Assembly: GCF_014180715.1 (NCBI RefSeq)
Contig: NZ_JACEFC010000026.1
Location: forward strand, 1-44,961
Direction of reading: 5' to 3'
Source of the DNA: Nocardioides stalactiti
Lineage (GTDB): Bacteria; Actinomycetota; Actinomycetes; Propionibacteriales; Nocardioidaceae
DNA: 44,961 bases
The notes below the pieces were generated by a model, which was not told where the DNA came from, did no database searches, and was given only the letters and a program-made list of their open reading frames with translations. Each line of letters begins with the position of its first letter. Position 1 is the first letter of the stretch. This document shows, one piece after another, positions 24,157 to 32,338 of the stretch. The translations under genes and the position numbers were made by a program.

Positions 24157-24795
24157 GTGATCCATCAGCTCGCGGTGTTCGACAGCGACCGGACGTTCCT
24201 CGTCTGGTTCCTCGTCGCGGACGCAGTCCTGCTGCTCGTGGTGCTGGACCCGCGCCACCTCCTCGCCGGGATCGGCTCGTTCGCGGGGCGGGCGCTGTCC
24301 TGGGAGGGCAAGGGCATCCGGCACGAGTTCGACCTCTACGGCTCCGACCCGCGCTACGACGTCGGCGACCCGCTGGGCGGCGGGCGCTGGTGGCCCGAGC
24401 AGGAGCACGTGCACCTCTGGCCCGACGTGATGCCGTGGTGGTCCGTGCGTGCCCTCGAACCGCTCCGCACCTGGCTGTGCGAACGCGCGCCGGAGCGGGC
24501 GCGCGTCGGCACGACCCACCCGCACGACCCGGCGCCACGCGGCAGCGTGCTGCCCGAGTGGCGGGAGCCCGAGCCGGTCGCTGAGCCGGCCGAGGATCCG
24601 GTCGGCGAGACCGCCGCCGAGCAGGCCGAGGAGCCGGCCACCGACCCCGCTGCCGAGGACCCGACCGACCTGGACGACGACGCATTCGTCGACCCGGCCG
24701 CCGCCGTCGGTCCTGAGATGCCCGAGCCGTCGCCTGCCGAGCCGACGCGCCGACCCCGCCCCGCACGTCAGCGCAAAGTCACTGCGGACGCCTGA
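24157..24795 (+). CDS. Membrane-anchored hypothetical protein with acidic tail
   Basis: A 212-residue protein with one N-terminal hydrophobic segment (FLVWFLVADAVLLLVVLDP, ~14-32). A folded region follows that is rich in Trp, His and Asp (HEFDLYGSDPRYDVGDPLGGGRWWPEQEHVHLWP in part, ~57-90). The C-terminal half is Glu/Pro/Ala-rich with a basic end (RRPRPARQRK). I do not recognise a domain. It lies between two exported-protein genes and has similar codon usage. The GTG at 24157 directly precedes the hydrophobic helix. Confidence 0.65.
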   Translation: MIHQLAVFDSDRTFLVWFLVADAVLLLVVLDPRHLLAGIGSFAGRALSWEGKGIRHEFDLYGSDPRYDVGDPLGGGRWWPEQEHVHLWPDVMPWWSVRALEPLRTWLCERAPERARVGTTHPHDPAPRGSVLPEWREPEPVAEPAEDPVGETAAEQAEEPATDPAAEDPTDLDDDAFVDPAAAVGPEMPEPSPAEPTRRPRPARQRKVTADA

Positions 24796-24859
24796 GCGCT
24801 GCGCTACCTTCGGGCGCGTCGCTGCGCGAGACGGGCGCGGCAGGACCACTGGGGGATCG

Positions 24860-25510
24860 ATGCGCAGGACGACAACGAAGATCGGGGGCACCCTCGCCGG
24901 CACCCTCCTCGCGGTGCTGCTGGTGGGGTGCGGCGGCTCCTCGGACGAGGACGTCGACCCGCCGAGCGCGGAGGACACCTCCGCTCCGACCTCCGCGCCG
25001 ACCAGCCCCTCGGCCAGCACCGTCCCCGCTGAGCCTGTCTTCTTCGGCGACGCGGAGTCGGAGGTCCTGAACGAGCCGCTCGCCTCGCTCGGCGAGAGCC
25101 AGGACCGGGCGACCAAGATCTCGAACATCCGGGCGTGCGAGCGTCTGTACTCCGACGGGCTCAAGCCCTGGCGCGCCTGTTTCCACGACCTGCTCGACCC
25201 CGTGGTGGGCGACTTCAACGCGGCCGCCGACGCAGCTGAGGGCCTGGTGCGGCCGGAGTTCGGCGAGAAGTGCGGCAGCGCACTGACCACGTTCAGCGAG
25301 AAGATGCGGGCCCGGGCTGCGGCCATCGAGGACGTCCTCGCCGACTTCGACAGCCCTCGCTACAAGGACCACAACGCCGCAGCGGGCGACTACTACGCCG
25401 CCGTCGACGTCGACACCAACAAGCCGGTCGTCGCCCTCTCCAACGCCTGCTACTCCCCCGAGGTGCTGGAGAGCGTCGCAGCGGAGGCCTCCGCCTCCGC
25501 CAGCGACTGA
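24860..25510 (+). CDS. Lipoprotein of unknown function
   Basis: A 216-residue protein with a lipoprotein signal: basic start (MRRTTTK), hydrophobic helix and lipobox LLVGC (Cys at ~residue 24), followed by a Gly-Ser-Asp and Ser/Thr/Pro linker. The mature domain has three further Cys (IRACERL, WRACFHD, EKCGSAL) plus NACYS, so up to two disulfides are possible. I know no domain with this pattern. It is likely anchored to the outer face of the membrane. GGGGGA lies 4 nt before the ATG. Confidence 0.75.
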   Translation: MRRTTTKIGGTLAGTLLAVLLVGCGGSSDEDVDPPSAEDTSAPTSAPTSPSASTVPAEPVFFGDAESEVLNEPLASLGESQDRATKISNIRACERLYSDGLKPWRACFHDLLDPVVGDFNAAADAAEGLVRPEFGEKCGSALTTFSEKMRARAAAIEDVLADFDSPRYKDHNAAAGDYYAAVDVDTNKPVVALSNACYSPEVLESVAAEASASASD

Positions 25511-25582
25511 GCCCACCCGCCGCCACCGGTTGAGTACGACGACTCACGCGACGCGGTACCTCCCGGCACCAGGCTGGTGCCC

Positions 25583-25810
25583 ATGACCAAGAACACCTAC
25601 GCGTTCTACCTCCAGTCCGCCATCTCCTTCGGCGCCGCCTTCCTCTTCATGGTCGGCGGGATCTACTTCCTGCCGGCCGACGGCTGGGTACGAGCCTTCC
25701 TGTGCCTCGGCGCGCTCTTCCTCGTCAACTCCTCGTTCTCGCTCGCCAAGTGCGTGCGCGACCAGCAGGAGGCCCGCGCGGCCGAGGTCCACGTCGCGCC
25801 GTACCGCTGA
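25583..25810 (+). CDS. YiaA/YiaB two-helix domain membrane protein
   Basis: A 75-residue protein with two hydrophobic helices (SAISFGAAFLFMVGGIYFL and WVRAFLCLGALFLVNSSFSLAKCVRDQQE), matching the YiaAB two-helix domain, and a short basic-acidic tail. The function is unknown. The Met at 25583 (MTKNTYAFYLQ) matches family starts; a GTG 6 nt earlier is possible. Confidence 0.8.
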   Translation: MTKNTYAFYLQSAISFGAAFLFMVGGIYFLPADGWVRAFLCLGALFLVNSSFSLAKCVRDQQEARAAEVHVAPYR

Positions 25811-25846
25811 CCGGTGCCGTCCGGGCTGGCTGTCGGCGGTGCCACC

Positions 25847-25852
25847 TATCGT
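25847..25852 (+). promoter_or_regulatory. -10 element of the VOC gene (leaderless)
   Basis: TATCGT, 7 nt before the ATG at 25860. Confidence 0.5.
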
Positions 25853-25859
25853 CGCGGAC

Positions 25860-26225
25860 ATGGCCATCGCACGATTCCCCTCGTTCGTGATCGACTGCCC
25901 CGACCCCTCGGCGCTCGCTGCGTTCTACGGTGAGGTCCTCGACTGGACGCCGAAGGTCGACGACGACGGCAGCTGGGCCGAGATCCGGCCCGCCGACGGA
26001 TCGGGCTGCATCTCGTTCCAGCAGGTCGCCGATTTCCGCGCCCCGGTGTGGCCGGGGCAGGACGTCCCCCAGCAGATGCACCTCGACGTCGTGGTCGACG
26101 ACCTGGATGCGGGCGAGGCAGCGGTCCTCGCGCTGGGGGCGACCAGGTCCGCGGAGCAGCCGGGCACGTCGTTCCGCGTCTTCCTCGATCCCGCCGGCCA
26201 CCCGTTCTGCCTGTGCCGGTCGTGA
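25860..26225 (+). CDS. VOC superfamily (glyoxalase-like) protein
   Basis: A 121-residue single VOC domain: IDCPDPSALAAFYGEVLDW at the start, GCISFQQV, the metal-region HLDVVVDDLDAGEA and a C-terminal FLDPAGHPFCLC. This is the single-domain type often linked to antibiotic resistance or to glyoxalase/dioxygenase-like activity; the substrate is unknown. It is 57 nt before the UbiB gene but has its own promoter-like hexamer. Confidence 0.88.
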   Translation: MAIARFPSFVIDCPDPSALAAFYGEVLDWTPKVDDDGSWAEIRPADGSGCISFQQVADFRAPVWPGQDVPQQMHLDVVVDDLDAGEAAVLALGATRSAEQPGTSFRVFLDPAGHPFCLCRS

Positions 26226-26269
26226 ACGGCGCCGGGCCGGCCGCCGGGTCCAGGCTTGTCGCCACCCGC

Positions 26270-26275
26270 GACAAT
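26270..26275 (+). promoter_or_regulatory. -10-like element of the ABC1/UbiB gene
   Basis: GACAAT, 7 nt before the ATG at 26283. The first base is not the preferred T; the same hexamer and gap occur for the TSUP gene at 29743-29748. Confidence 0.45.
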
Positions 26276-26282
26276 GAGTGGC

Positions 26283-27617
26283 ATGGCTGACCTCCCCCGC
26301 TCCGCGGCAGCGCGCACGGCACGACTCGCTGCGCTCCCGCTCGGCTACGCCGGCCGGACGGCACTCGGGTTCGGCAAGCGGCTGGGCGGTGCGCCGGCCG
26401 AGGCCGTGATGAGCGAGATCCAGCAGCGCACCGCCGAGCAGCTGTTCCGCACGCTCGGCGAGCTCAAGGGCGGTGCGATGAAGTTCGGGCAGGCGCTCTC
26501 GATCCTCGAGGCGGCTCTGCCCGAGGAGATGGCGGCGCCGTACCGCGAGCACCTCACCAAGCTCCAGGACTCCGCGCCCCCGATGCCGACCCAGACGGTG
26601 CGCGACATCCTGTCCGCCGACCTCGGCCCCACCTGGAAGACCCAGCTGGTGTGGCTCGACGGCGGGCCGACCGCGGCCGCATCGATCGGACAGGTCCACA
26701 AGGGGCGCTGGCACGACGGCCGCGAGGTCGCCGTGAAGGTGCAGTACCCGGACGCGGGCGCAGCGCTCGAGTCGGACCTGCGCACCCTGGCCCGCGCGGC
26801 CCGCACCATCGGCCCCCTGATCCCTGGCGTCGACATCAAGCCGTTGATCGCGGAGGTCCAGGCCCGTGCGAAGGAGGAGCTCGACTACGAGCTCGAGGCG
26901 GCCGCGCAGCGCGAGTTCGCTGCGGCCTTCGCCGACGACCCCGCCATCGTGGTCCCCGACGTCGTCGCCGTCGGCCCGCGGGTCCTCATCACCGAGTGGC
27001 TGGAGTCACCGTCCTCGCTCGCGTCCGTGATCGCCGACGGCACCGAGGAGGAGCGGGACCACTACGGCGAGCTCTACGTCCGGTTCCTGTTCTCCGGACC
27101 CGCCCGGACCGGGCTGCTGCACGCCGACCCGCACCCCGGCAACTACCGGATCATCCCGAACGCCGACGGGTCGCCGGGTCGGCTGGGCGTCCTCGACTAC
27201 GGCGCCGTCGCCCGGCTGCCGCAGCGCGGCCTGCCCGAGCCCCTCGGGCGCCTGGTCAAGCTCTGCGCCGCGGGCGACGGCGACGGGCTCATCGCCGCGT
27301 TGCGGGAGGAGGGCTTCCTCAAGGACCGGATCAGCCTGGACCCACAGCTGCTGATGGACTACCTCTCGCCGTTCGTCGAACCGACGCAGACCGAGCGCTT
27401 CCGGTTCACCCGGGCGTGGATGCGCGAGCAGTTCCAGCGGCTCAACAACCCGAAGGACCCGGCCTACACGGTGTCCATCAAGCTCAACCTGCCGCCGTCG
27501 TACGTCCTCATCCACCGGACCTGGGTCGGTGGCGTCGGGGTGATGAGCCAGCTCGAGGCCGAAGCGCCGTTCCGCGCGATCATGGAGGAGTTCGTCCCCG
27601 GCTTCGCGGCTCCCTGA
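26283..27617 (+). CDS. ABC1/UbiB (AarF) family atypical kinase
   Basis: A 444-residue protein kinase-like protein. The KxGQ motif is KFGQALSIL (~residue 66), the Ala-rich nucleotide loop is AAASIGQVHKG, the Lys is in VAVKVQYP, and the catalytic loop is LLHADPHPGN with LGVLDYGAVARL as the metal-binding DxG. This is the UbiB signature. UbiB/COQ8 members bind ATP and support quinone or lipid metabolism; in menaquinone-using actinobacteria the partner is not known. The start at 26283 follows GACAAT by 7 nt; an ATG at 26274 is in frame. It is convergent with the DinB gene, 4 nt between stops. Confidence 0.92.
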   Translation: MADLPRSAAARTARLAALPLGYAGRTALGFGKRLGGAPAEAVMSEIQQRTAEQLFRTLGELKGGAMKFGQALSILEAALPEEMAAPYREHLTKLQDSAPPMPTQTVRDILSADLGPTWKTQLVWLDGGPTAAASIGQVHKGRWHDGREVAVKVQYPDAGAALESDLRTLARAARTIGPLIPGVDIKPLIAEVQARAKEELDYELEAAAQREFAAAFADDPAIVVPDVVAVGPRVLITEWLESPSSLASVIADGTEEERDHYGELYVRFLFSGPARTGLLHADPHPGNYRIIPNADGSPGRLGVLDYGAVARLPQRGLPEPLGRLVKLCAAGDGDGLIAALREEGFLKDRISLDPQLLMDYLSPFVEPTQTERFRFTRAWMREQFQRLNNPKDPAYTVSIKLNLPPSYVLIHRTWVGGVGVMSQLEAEAPFRAIMEEFVPGFAAP

Positions 27618-27621
27618 CGCT

Positions 27622-28158
27622 TCAGTCGCCCGTCTGCCCGTCGATGGACTCGCGGATCAGGTCGGCGTGGCCGTTGTGCCGGGCGTACTCCTCCACCATG
27701 TGCAGCAGGATCCAGCGCAGGCTGTAGGGGTTGCCGCTGTGACGGCTCGGGCGGACGGAGGGCGTGTCGAGGCCTGCCGGCCCGGCCAGGGCCTCGTCGA
27801 TGATCCGGTCAGCGCGGGCCACCGCCTCGTCGAAGAGCGCGCGGAGCTGCTCGGGAGTGTCCTCGACGGCGCTGTCCCAGTCCCAGTCCTGGTCCACCGC
27901 CCAGTCGACGCCGTCGAACGGCGGCATGTAGTCGCCCCCACCGAGCACGACCTCGAACCAGCTCGACTCCACGAGCGCGAGGTGCTTCATCATCCCGCCG
28001 AGGGTCATCGTGCTCGGCGCGAGGCGCTGCGCCTGCTGCGCCTGGGTCAGCCCGTCGACCTTCCAGCGCAGGGTGTCGCGGTGGTAGTCGAGGAAGCCGC
28101 GCAGGGTGGCGACCTCGTCACCGGCGATCGGCGGGTTCGGGCGGGAGTCGGGATCCAT
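27622..28158 (-). CDS. DinB family (DUF664) protein
   Basis: A 178-residue four-helix protein. The three metal-type His residues are likely those in MMKHLALVE (~59), LLHMVEEYARHNGH (two or more, ~153-165). The DUF664 type is related to mycothiol-dependent S-transferases; in an organism with mca and mshB that is an attractive role, but it is inference. The ATG follows TAACGT by 6 nt. Confidence 0.88.
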   Translation of the reverse strand: MDPDSRPNPPIAGDEVATLRGFLDYHRDTLRWKVDGLTQAQQAQRLAPSTMTLGGMMKHLALVESSWFEVVLGGGDYMPPFDGVDWAVDQDWDWDSAVEDTPEQLRALFDEAVARADRIIDEALAGPAGLDTPSVRPSRHSGNPYSLRWILLHMVEEYARHNGHADLIRESIDGQTGD

Positions 28159-28164
28159 GTCGCG

Positions 28165-28170
28165 ACGTTA
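28165..28170 (-). promoter_or_regulatory. -10 element of the DinB gene (leaderless)
   Basis: TAACGT on the minus strand, 6 nt before the ATG at 28158. Confidence 0.5.
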
Positions 28171-28181
28171 GCGCCGCCCGC

Positions 28182-28922
28182 TCACCTGAGCATCCCCGTT
28201 TCGGGGTCGCGGTCGGTGAGGCAGTACCGGCGTCCGTTCGGGTCGGTCAGGACCGTCCACACGGAGTGCACGACCTCGACCCGGGCGCCGAGAGCGACGT
28301 GCCGCTCGGTCTCCGCCGACCGGTCGGTGGTCGACCAGTCGAGGTGGGCACGCACCTCCCCGGTCTGCTCCCCGAGCCGCTGCAGGAGCAGCCGCAGCGG
28401 GTGCCCGTCCGGCCGGGCGAGCGAGTGGAAGTCCGTCGAGACCGCCGACCGGCGCTCCTCCCAGCCCGTCAGGTCCCGCCAGAACACGCTCTCACCCTGG
28501 TAGGCCGTCGCCGGGACGTCCAGGCACACCTGGTCGACCAGGGAGGCGCCAGCGGGCCACGACGTCGGGCCGGGTCGGGTCGCCGCCTCGTGCGAGACGA
28601 AGCAGAAGGTGAGCCCGCCGGGCGAGCGCAGCACGACGTAGCCGTGGTCGGCCACCTCCTGCGCGCCGAGGCCGATCGCCCGGTCGGCGGCGCGCCGCGG
28701 GTCGCCGACATGGAGGTCGAGGTGGATCCGGTCAGGGCCCTCGGCGAGACGCTGGACCCGCAGGAACGGGTCGCCGTCATCGGGAAGGAGCGTCGCGAAC
28801 TCACCGGCCTGGCCACGCCGCGGGCTGACGTCGAACGACGTGACGGCCGACCAGAAGCGGACACCCTCGTCGAACCCGCCGGCGGCGAAGTCGAGGAACG
28901 CGGTGATCCAGTACGGCGTCAC
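28182..28922 (-). CDS. VOC family protein with two glyoxalase-like domains
   Basis: About 246 residues in two VOC halves. Half one has FDEGVRFWSAVTSFDVSPRR, IHLDLHVGDPRRAADRA and VLRSPGGLTFCFV; half two has VCLDVPATAYQGESVFWRDLTGW, and LTDPNGRRYCLTDRDPETG. Substrate unknown. Two GTG codons (28925, 28922) are possible; the latter lies 6 nt after TAGGCT and is chosen. It is on the same strand as the TSUP gene upstream. Confidence 0.85.
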   Translation of the reverse strand: MTPYWITAFLDFAAGGFDEGVRFWSAVTSFDVSPRRGQAGEFATLLPDDGDPFLRVQRLAEGPDRIHLDLHVGDPRRAADRAIGLGAQEVADHGYVVLRSPGGLTFCFVSHEAATRPGPTSWPAGASLVDQVCLDVPATAYQGESVFWRDLTGWEERRSAVSTDFHSLARPDGHPLRLLLQRLGEQTGEVRAHLDWSTTDRSAETERHVALGARVEVVHSVWTVLTDPNGRRYCLTDRDPETGMLR

Positions 28923-28928
28923 CACGCC

Positions 28929-28934
28929 AGCCTA
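28929..28934 (-). promoter_or_regulatory. -10 element of the double-VOC gene (leaderless)
   Basis: TAGGCT on the minus strand, 6 nt before the GTG at 28922. Confidence 0.45.
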
Positions 28935-28955
28935 GGCGGGCCGCCGTGTCCCGGC

Positions 28956-29735
28956 TCACCAGACGCCGAGGACGTCGCCGCCGATCCGGACGATGAAGGC
29001 TGTGACGACCAGCAGGAAGAACCCCCGGACGAACCGGCTGCCCTTGTCGACGGCGGTGCGGGCGCCGAGGTAGCCGCCCGCGAGGTTGCAGGCCCCCATC
29101 ACCAGGCCGACCTTCCAGAGCACGGCGCCGGTCGGGATGAAGAGCAGGAGCGCGCCGAGATTGGTCGCCCAGTTGGCGAGCCGCGCCTTGGCCGAGGCCT
29201 CGAGGAAGTCGTAGCCGAGCAGCCCGACCAGGGCGAAGACGAGGAAGCTGCCCGTGCCCGGTCCGAGGGCTCCGTCGTAGAAGCCGATGACGCCGCCGAC
29301 CGCCATCGCCGCGGCGAGGTGCTGCCTGCCGGCGAAGCGCAGCAGGGTCTCCTCGCCGACCTCGGGTTGGAGGACGACGTAGGCACCGAGGACGACGAGC
29401 ACCACCAGCACGATCGGCTCGAACGCCGAGCGCGGGATCTGGGACGCGACGAGGGCCCCGAGGAACGACCCGCCGAGCGCGCACAGCATGAGCGGGCCGA
29501 AGGTCCGCGGGTCGGGGCGGATCCGGCGGTAGTACGTCGCCGCGGCGGCGGAGGTGCCGCAGATCGAGGAGAGCTTGTTGGTGGCCAGCACCTGCACCGG
29601 GGTCGCGCCCGGGAGGCCGATGAGGAGCGCCGGGAGCTGGATGAGCCCGCCGCCGCCGACGACCGCGTCCACGAACCCGGCCGCGAGCGCTGCGAGGCCG
29701 AGCAGCGCGAGCACGGTCAGGGTCGGGTCGTCCAT
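28956..29735 (-). CDS. TSUP (TauE/SafE) family anion permease
   Basis: A 259-residue membrane protein of about eight helices in two halves. The family motif AAGFVDAVVGGGGLIQLPALL is at the N-terminus, with VLATNKLSSICGTSAA, and the second half carries GFYDGALGPGTGSF with NWATNLGALLLF. It probably exports sulfite, sulfonates or organic anions. Start: ATG 29735, 7 nt after GACAAT; an ATG at 29744 is in frame. It is divergent from the BtuF-like gene, with only 31 nt between starts. Confidence 0.9.
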   Translation of the reverse strand: MDDPTLTVLALLGLAALAAGFVDAVVGGGGLIQLPALLIGLPGATPVQVLATNKLSSICGTSAAAATYYRRIRPDPRTFGPLMLCALGGSFLGALVASQIPRSAFEPIVLVVLVVLGAYVVLQPEVGEETLLRFAGRQHLAAAMAVGGVIGFYDGALGPGTGSFLVFALVGLLGYDFLEASAKARLANWATNLGALLLFIPTGAVLWKVGLVMGACNLAGGYLGARTAVDKGSRFVRGFFLLVVTAFIVRIGGDVLGVW

Positions 29736-29742
29736 CGTCTCC

Positions 29743-29748
29743 ATTGTC
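29743..29748 (-). promoter_or_regulatory. -10-like element of the TSUP gene
   Basis: GACAAT on the minus strand, 7 nt before the ATG at 29735. Confidence 0.4.
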
Positions 29749-29753
29749 CCCAC

Positions 29754-29759
29754 TAGGGT
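29754..29759 (+). promoter_or_regulatory. -10 element of the BtuF-like gene (leaderless)
   Basis: TAGGGT, 7 nt before the GTG at 29767. The CACTAGGGTCG context recurs at 43278-43288 before another gene. Confidence 0.55.
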
Positions 29760-29766
29760 CGGGGAC

Positions 29767-30612
29767 GTGCGGATCGTGTCCCTGCTGCCCTCCACGACCG
29801 AGATCCTGTTCGCGATCGGGGCGGGTGACGACGTCGTCGGGGTGACGTTCGAGTGCGACCACCCGGCCGAGGCGCGGGAGCGGCGGATCGTCTCGACCTC
29901 AGCGATGCCGGAGGGCCTGGCACCCGCGGAGATCGACGCTTTCGTCGTCGAGGCGATGCACCGGGGCGAGGACCTCTACCACCTCGACGCGGGCGCGCTC
30001 GCCGGCCTCGACGCGGACCTGGTCGTCACCCAGGACCTGTGCGCGGTGTGCGCCGTCGACGTCTCCGTCGTCGACGACGCGCTGGCCCACCTCGGGTGCA
30101 GCGCCGAGGTGCTCACCTGCGACCCGCACACGCTCGAGGAGGTGCTCGACTCCATCGTCGAGCTCGGGCGGGCCACCGGTCGCGAGGCAGAGGCGGTCGC
30201 GCTCGTCGCCGACCACCGGGCACGGCTCGACGTGGTCGTCGCCCGCGTCGCCGGCCGCGACCGTCCGCGCGTGGTGCTCCTGGAGTGGACGGACCCGCCC
30301 TTCGCCCCGGGGCACTGGATCCCCGAGATGATCGAGCTCGCCGGTGGCGACTGCGTGATCGGCACCGCCGGCGAGAAGTCCTTCCGGACCACCTGGGACG
30401 ACGTCGCCGCCGCTCGCCCGGACCTGGTCGTCGTCGCTCCCTGCGGCTACGACCGCCGGGCCGCCCAGGCCCTCGCCGACGACGTCGTACGTCGCGGCCT
30501 GCTGCCCGTCGGCATCCCCGTCCACGCGGTCGACGCCAACGCCTCGTGGGCCCGCCCCGGCACCCGCCTCATCGACGGCGTCGAGGAGCTGGCCGCCGTC
30601 CTCCACCCCTGA
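29767..30612 (+). CDS. BtuF-like cobalamin/metal-chelate binding protein without a signal peptide
   Basis: A 281-residue protein of the periplasmic-binding fold III (PF01497). It begins directly with the first strand VRIVSLLPSTTEILFAIGAGDDVVG, has VTQDLCAVCAVD, the inter-domain helix, VLLEWTDPPFAPGHWIPEMIELAGG and DLVVVAPCGYD. These match proteins annotated as cobalamin-binding. There is no signal peptide or lipobox, and no ABC permease or ATPase nearby. A cytoplasmic cobalamin- or cobinamide-related role is possible but unknown. Confidence 0.85.
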   Translation: MRIVSLLPSTTEILFAIGAGDDVVGVTFECDHPAEARERRIVSTSAMPEGLAPAEIDAFVVEAMHRGEDLYHLDAGALAGLDADLVVTQDLCAVCAVDVSVVDDALAHLGCSAEVLTCDPHTLEEVLDSIVELGRATGREAEAVALVADHRARLDVVVARVAGRDRPRVVLLEWTDPPFAPGHWIPEMIELAGGDCVIGTAGEKSFRTTWDDVAAARPDLVVVAPCGYDRRAAQALADDVVRRGLLPVGIPVHAVDANASWARPGTRLIDGVEELAAVLHP

Positions 30613-30669
30613 CGGCAGCGGTCCTCAGGATCAGCCGTGGCTGCCTGCCAGACCCACGATGAAGGCCGC

Positions 30670-32286
30670 CTACCGACCGACCTTGAACTTGAGCCAGTCG
30701 CTGTAGCCGTAGTCCTGGACGCGGGCCTTGCCGAAGACGCCTCGGATCCTGATCGTCTTTCCGGTCAGCGACCGGTCCACCTTGAGGCGAGCGGCGAACC
30801 GGCTCCGGTTGTCGAGCCTCATCTGCACGTAGTCGAGATTTGCCCAGCCAAAGCCTTTGAGCCAGTAGCCCACCTCAGCGCTCACTCGTGATCCCGGGTA
30901 GGACGGAGCGACCTTGCCCCGCAGACCGACGACGTCCCCCGGTCCGTAACGGGCGATCCCGCCCTGGATCCGGTCGTAACCGCGGAGCGCAGCAGTGACC
31001 CCCGCGTCAACCCCGAATCGGGACACCCGGTCGTAGGAGCCCGACGCGACCTCGTCACCGGGGTAGACCACGTAGACGACGTGGTTGCGCACCGCCGTGT
31101 AGCTGACCGTGTAGTCCCCGGAGGCGTCGGCAGTGGTCGTCGCAACGCGCCGCCGCGGACGGCCCGGCTCCTCGACATGGACCTCGACCCGCTCGTTGGT
31201 CGACGGGGACGTCACCTCGCCCGTGATCGTGATCGTCTCTCCGTAGGCGGGGTAGATGACGTCCGCGTCCCCGGTGATGGTCGACCCCGGCCGCGGCGTG
31301 ATGGTGGTGAGCTCGCCGCCGCCGTCGTCGGTCACCACGTAGAGCTGACCCGCCGGACCGAAATCGAGCCCGAGGATGTTGCGGGTCTGCCACCGGTACT
31401 GGGCGTAGGGCCGGTAGTAGCTTCCCGCCTCGTACACGCGCACGTAGGCACCCACGTCGTCATAGCCTTCGTGGCCCAGGGCGATGAGGCCGGTGCCGCT
31501 GAACGCTGCCCGGCGCGGCGCCTCGTTGAACGCCTCCCCGTCGGCGTCGTAGTCACGCTGGAGCCCCGGCAGGGACCAGATGCCCTCGGGGCTCACCAGG
31601 CGGGTTCCGTCCGGGTGGATGTCGACCGGAGCCGGCCCGCTGGTGTTCTCCCGCGCCTTTCGAACCAGGCTGGGCGAGTCGCCACCGATCGCGGCGAACC
31701 GCAGGATCTCTGGGTTGTAGGCGCGGGAGATGCCGACCAGCATGCCCGGGACGCTCGGGACCGCCGAGAAGCTACGGACGCCAGCGGTGCTGACCTCGAC
31801 CTGTGTGCCGGAGGCCGGGTCGATCGCCACGATCCCCTTGCCCTCGGCACACCCGTAGGCCAACCAGAGGGAGCCGTCGGTGAAGGCGAGGTCGCTGATG
31901 CAGGCCGGCACATCGGTCAGCGCCAGTTTGCTCGTCGCGCCCGTCGTCAGGTCGATCCGCACCACTCCCGACCCGGACGACAGAGCGACATAGGCCGCCG
32001 ATCCGTCGTCGGCGCCGGTGATGCTCGCGCCCCCCGAGGGCAGCGCGATGCGATCGCTCACCGCGCCGGCGGAGTCGGTCACCACGACCTCCTTGCTCGC
32101 CTGCAGCACCGCGACCTGGCCCGTCGCCTCCGAGACCCACAGATCGCGGTAGCCGGCCAGCGCGACGGTCGGCCCGTAGGCGACCGCCGGCCCGGCACTC
32201 GCCGGGGGCACGCCGACGAGACCAGAGCAGGCCAGCGCGAGGAGGGACAGGACGACGGTGGCGAGTACACCCGATCGGTTGCGCAA
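30670..32286 (-). CDS. Secreted beta-propeller / Ig-like hypothetical protein
   Basis: A 538-residue exported protein. The signal peptide is VLATVVLSLLALACSGLVGVPPASAG (~residues 7-32). Repeated WD/NHL-like strands run to about residue 340 (GYRDLWVSEATGQVAVL, GSLWLAYGCAEGKGIVAID, LGLDFGPAGQLYVVTDD). An Ig-like domain follows (ADVIYPAYGETITITGEV, VEVHVEEPGRPRRRVATT), and a C-terminal beta domain ends with YSDWLKFKVGR. No enzyme signature. Start: the TTG at 32286 follows GGGGGAA by 4 nt and lies just before the signal peptide; an ATG at 32325 would start inside the upstream hairpin. Confidence 0.75.
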   Translation of the reverse strand: MRNRSGVLATVVLSLLALACSGLVGVPPASAGPAVAYGPTVALAGYRDLWVSEATGQVAVLQASKEVVVTDSAGAVSDRIALPSGGASITGADDGSAAYVALSSGSGVVRIDLTTGATSKLALTDVPACISDLAFTDGSLWLAYGCAEGKGIVAIDPASGTQVEVSTAGVRSFSAVPSVPGMLVGISRAYNPEILRFAAIGGDSPSLVRKARENTSGPAPVDIHPDGTRLVSPEGIWSLPGLQRDYDADGEAFNEAPRRAAFSGTGLIALGHEGYDDVGAYVRVYEAGSYYRPYAQYRWQTRNILGLDFGPAGQLYVVTDDGGGELTTITPRPGSTITGDADVIYPAYGETITITGEVTSPSTNERVEVHVEEPGRPRRRVATTTADASGDYTVSYTAVRNHVVYVVYPGDEVASGSYDRVSRFGVDAGVTAALRGYDRIQGGIARYGPGDVVGLRGKVAPSYPGSRVSAEVGYWLKGFGWANLDYVQMRLDNRSRFAARLKVDRSLTGKTIRIRGVFGKARVQDYGYSDWLKFKVGR

Positions 32287-32301
32287 CGATTCCCCCGGTA
32301 G

Positions 32302-32328
32302 ACGATGCCAAGTGAGCCTTGGCATCGT
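32302..32328. terminator. 11-bp-stem hairpin after the MoxR-VWA operon
   Basis: ACGATGCCAAG-TGAGC-CTTGGCATCGT has perfect 11-bp arms and a 5-nt loop. It begins 10 nt after the stop codon of the VWA gene and precedes the secreted-protein gene on the same strand. There is no T tract, which is common in high-GC actinobacteria. A regulatory site is the alternative. Confidence 0.65.
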
Positions 32329-32338
32329 AGGTCAGACG

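Noticed and set aside
29620..29766. Cobalamin riboswitch before the BtuF-like gene
   Set aside because: The space between the divergent starts is 31 nt and there is no leader for a B12 box.
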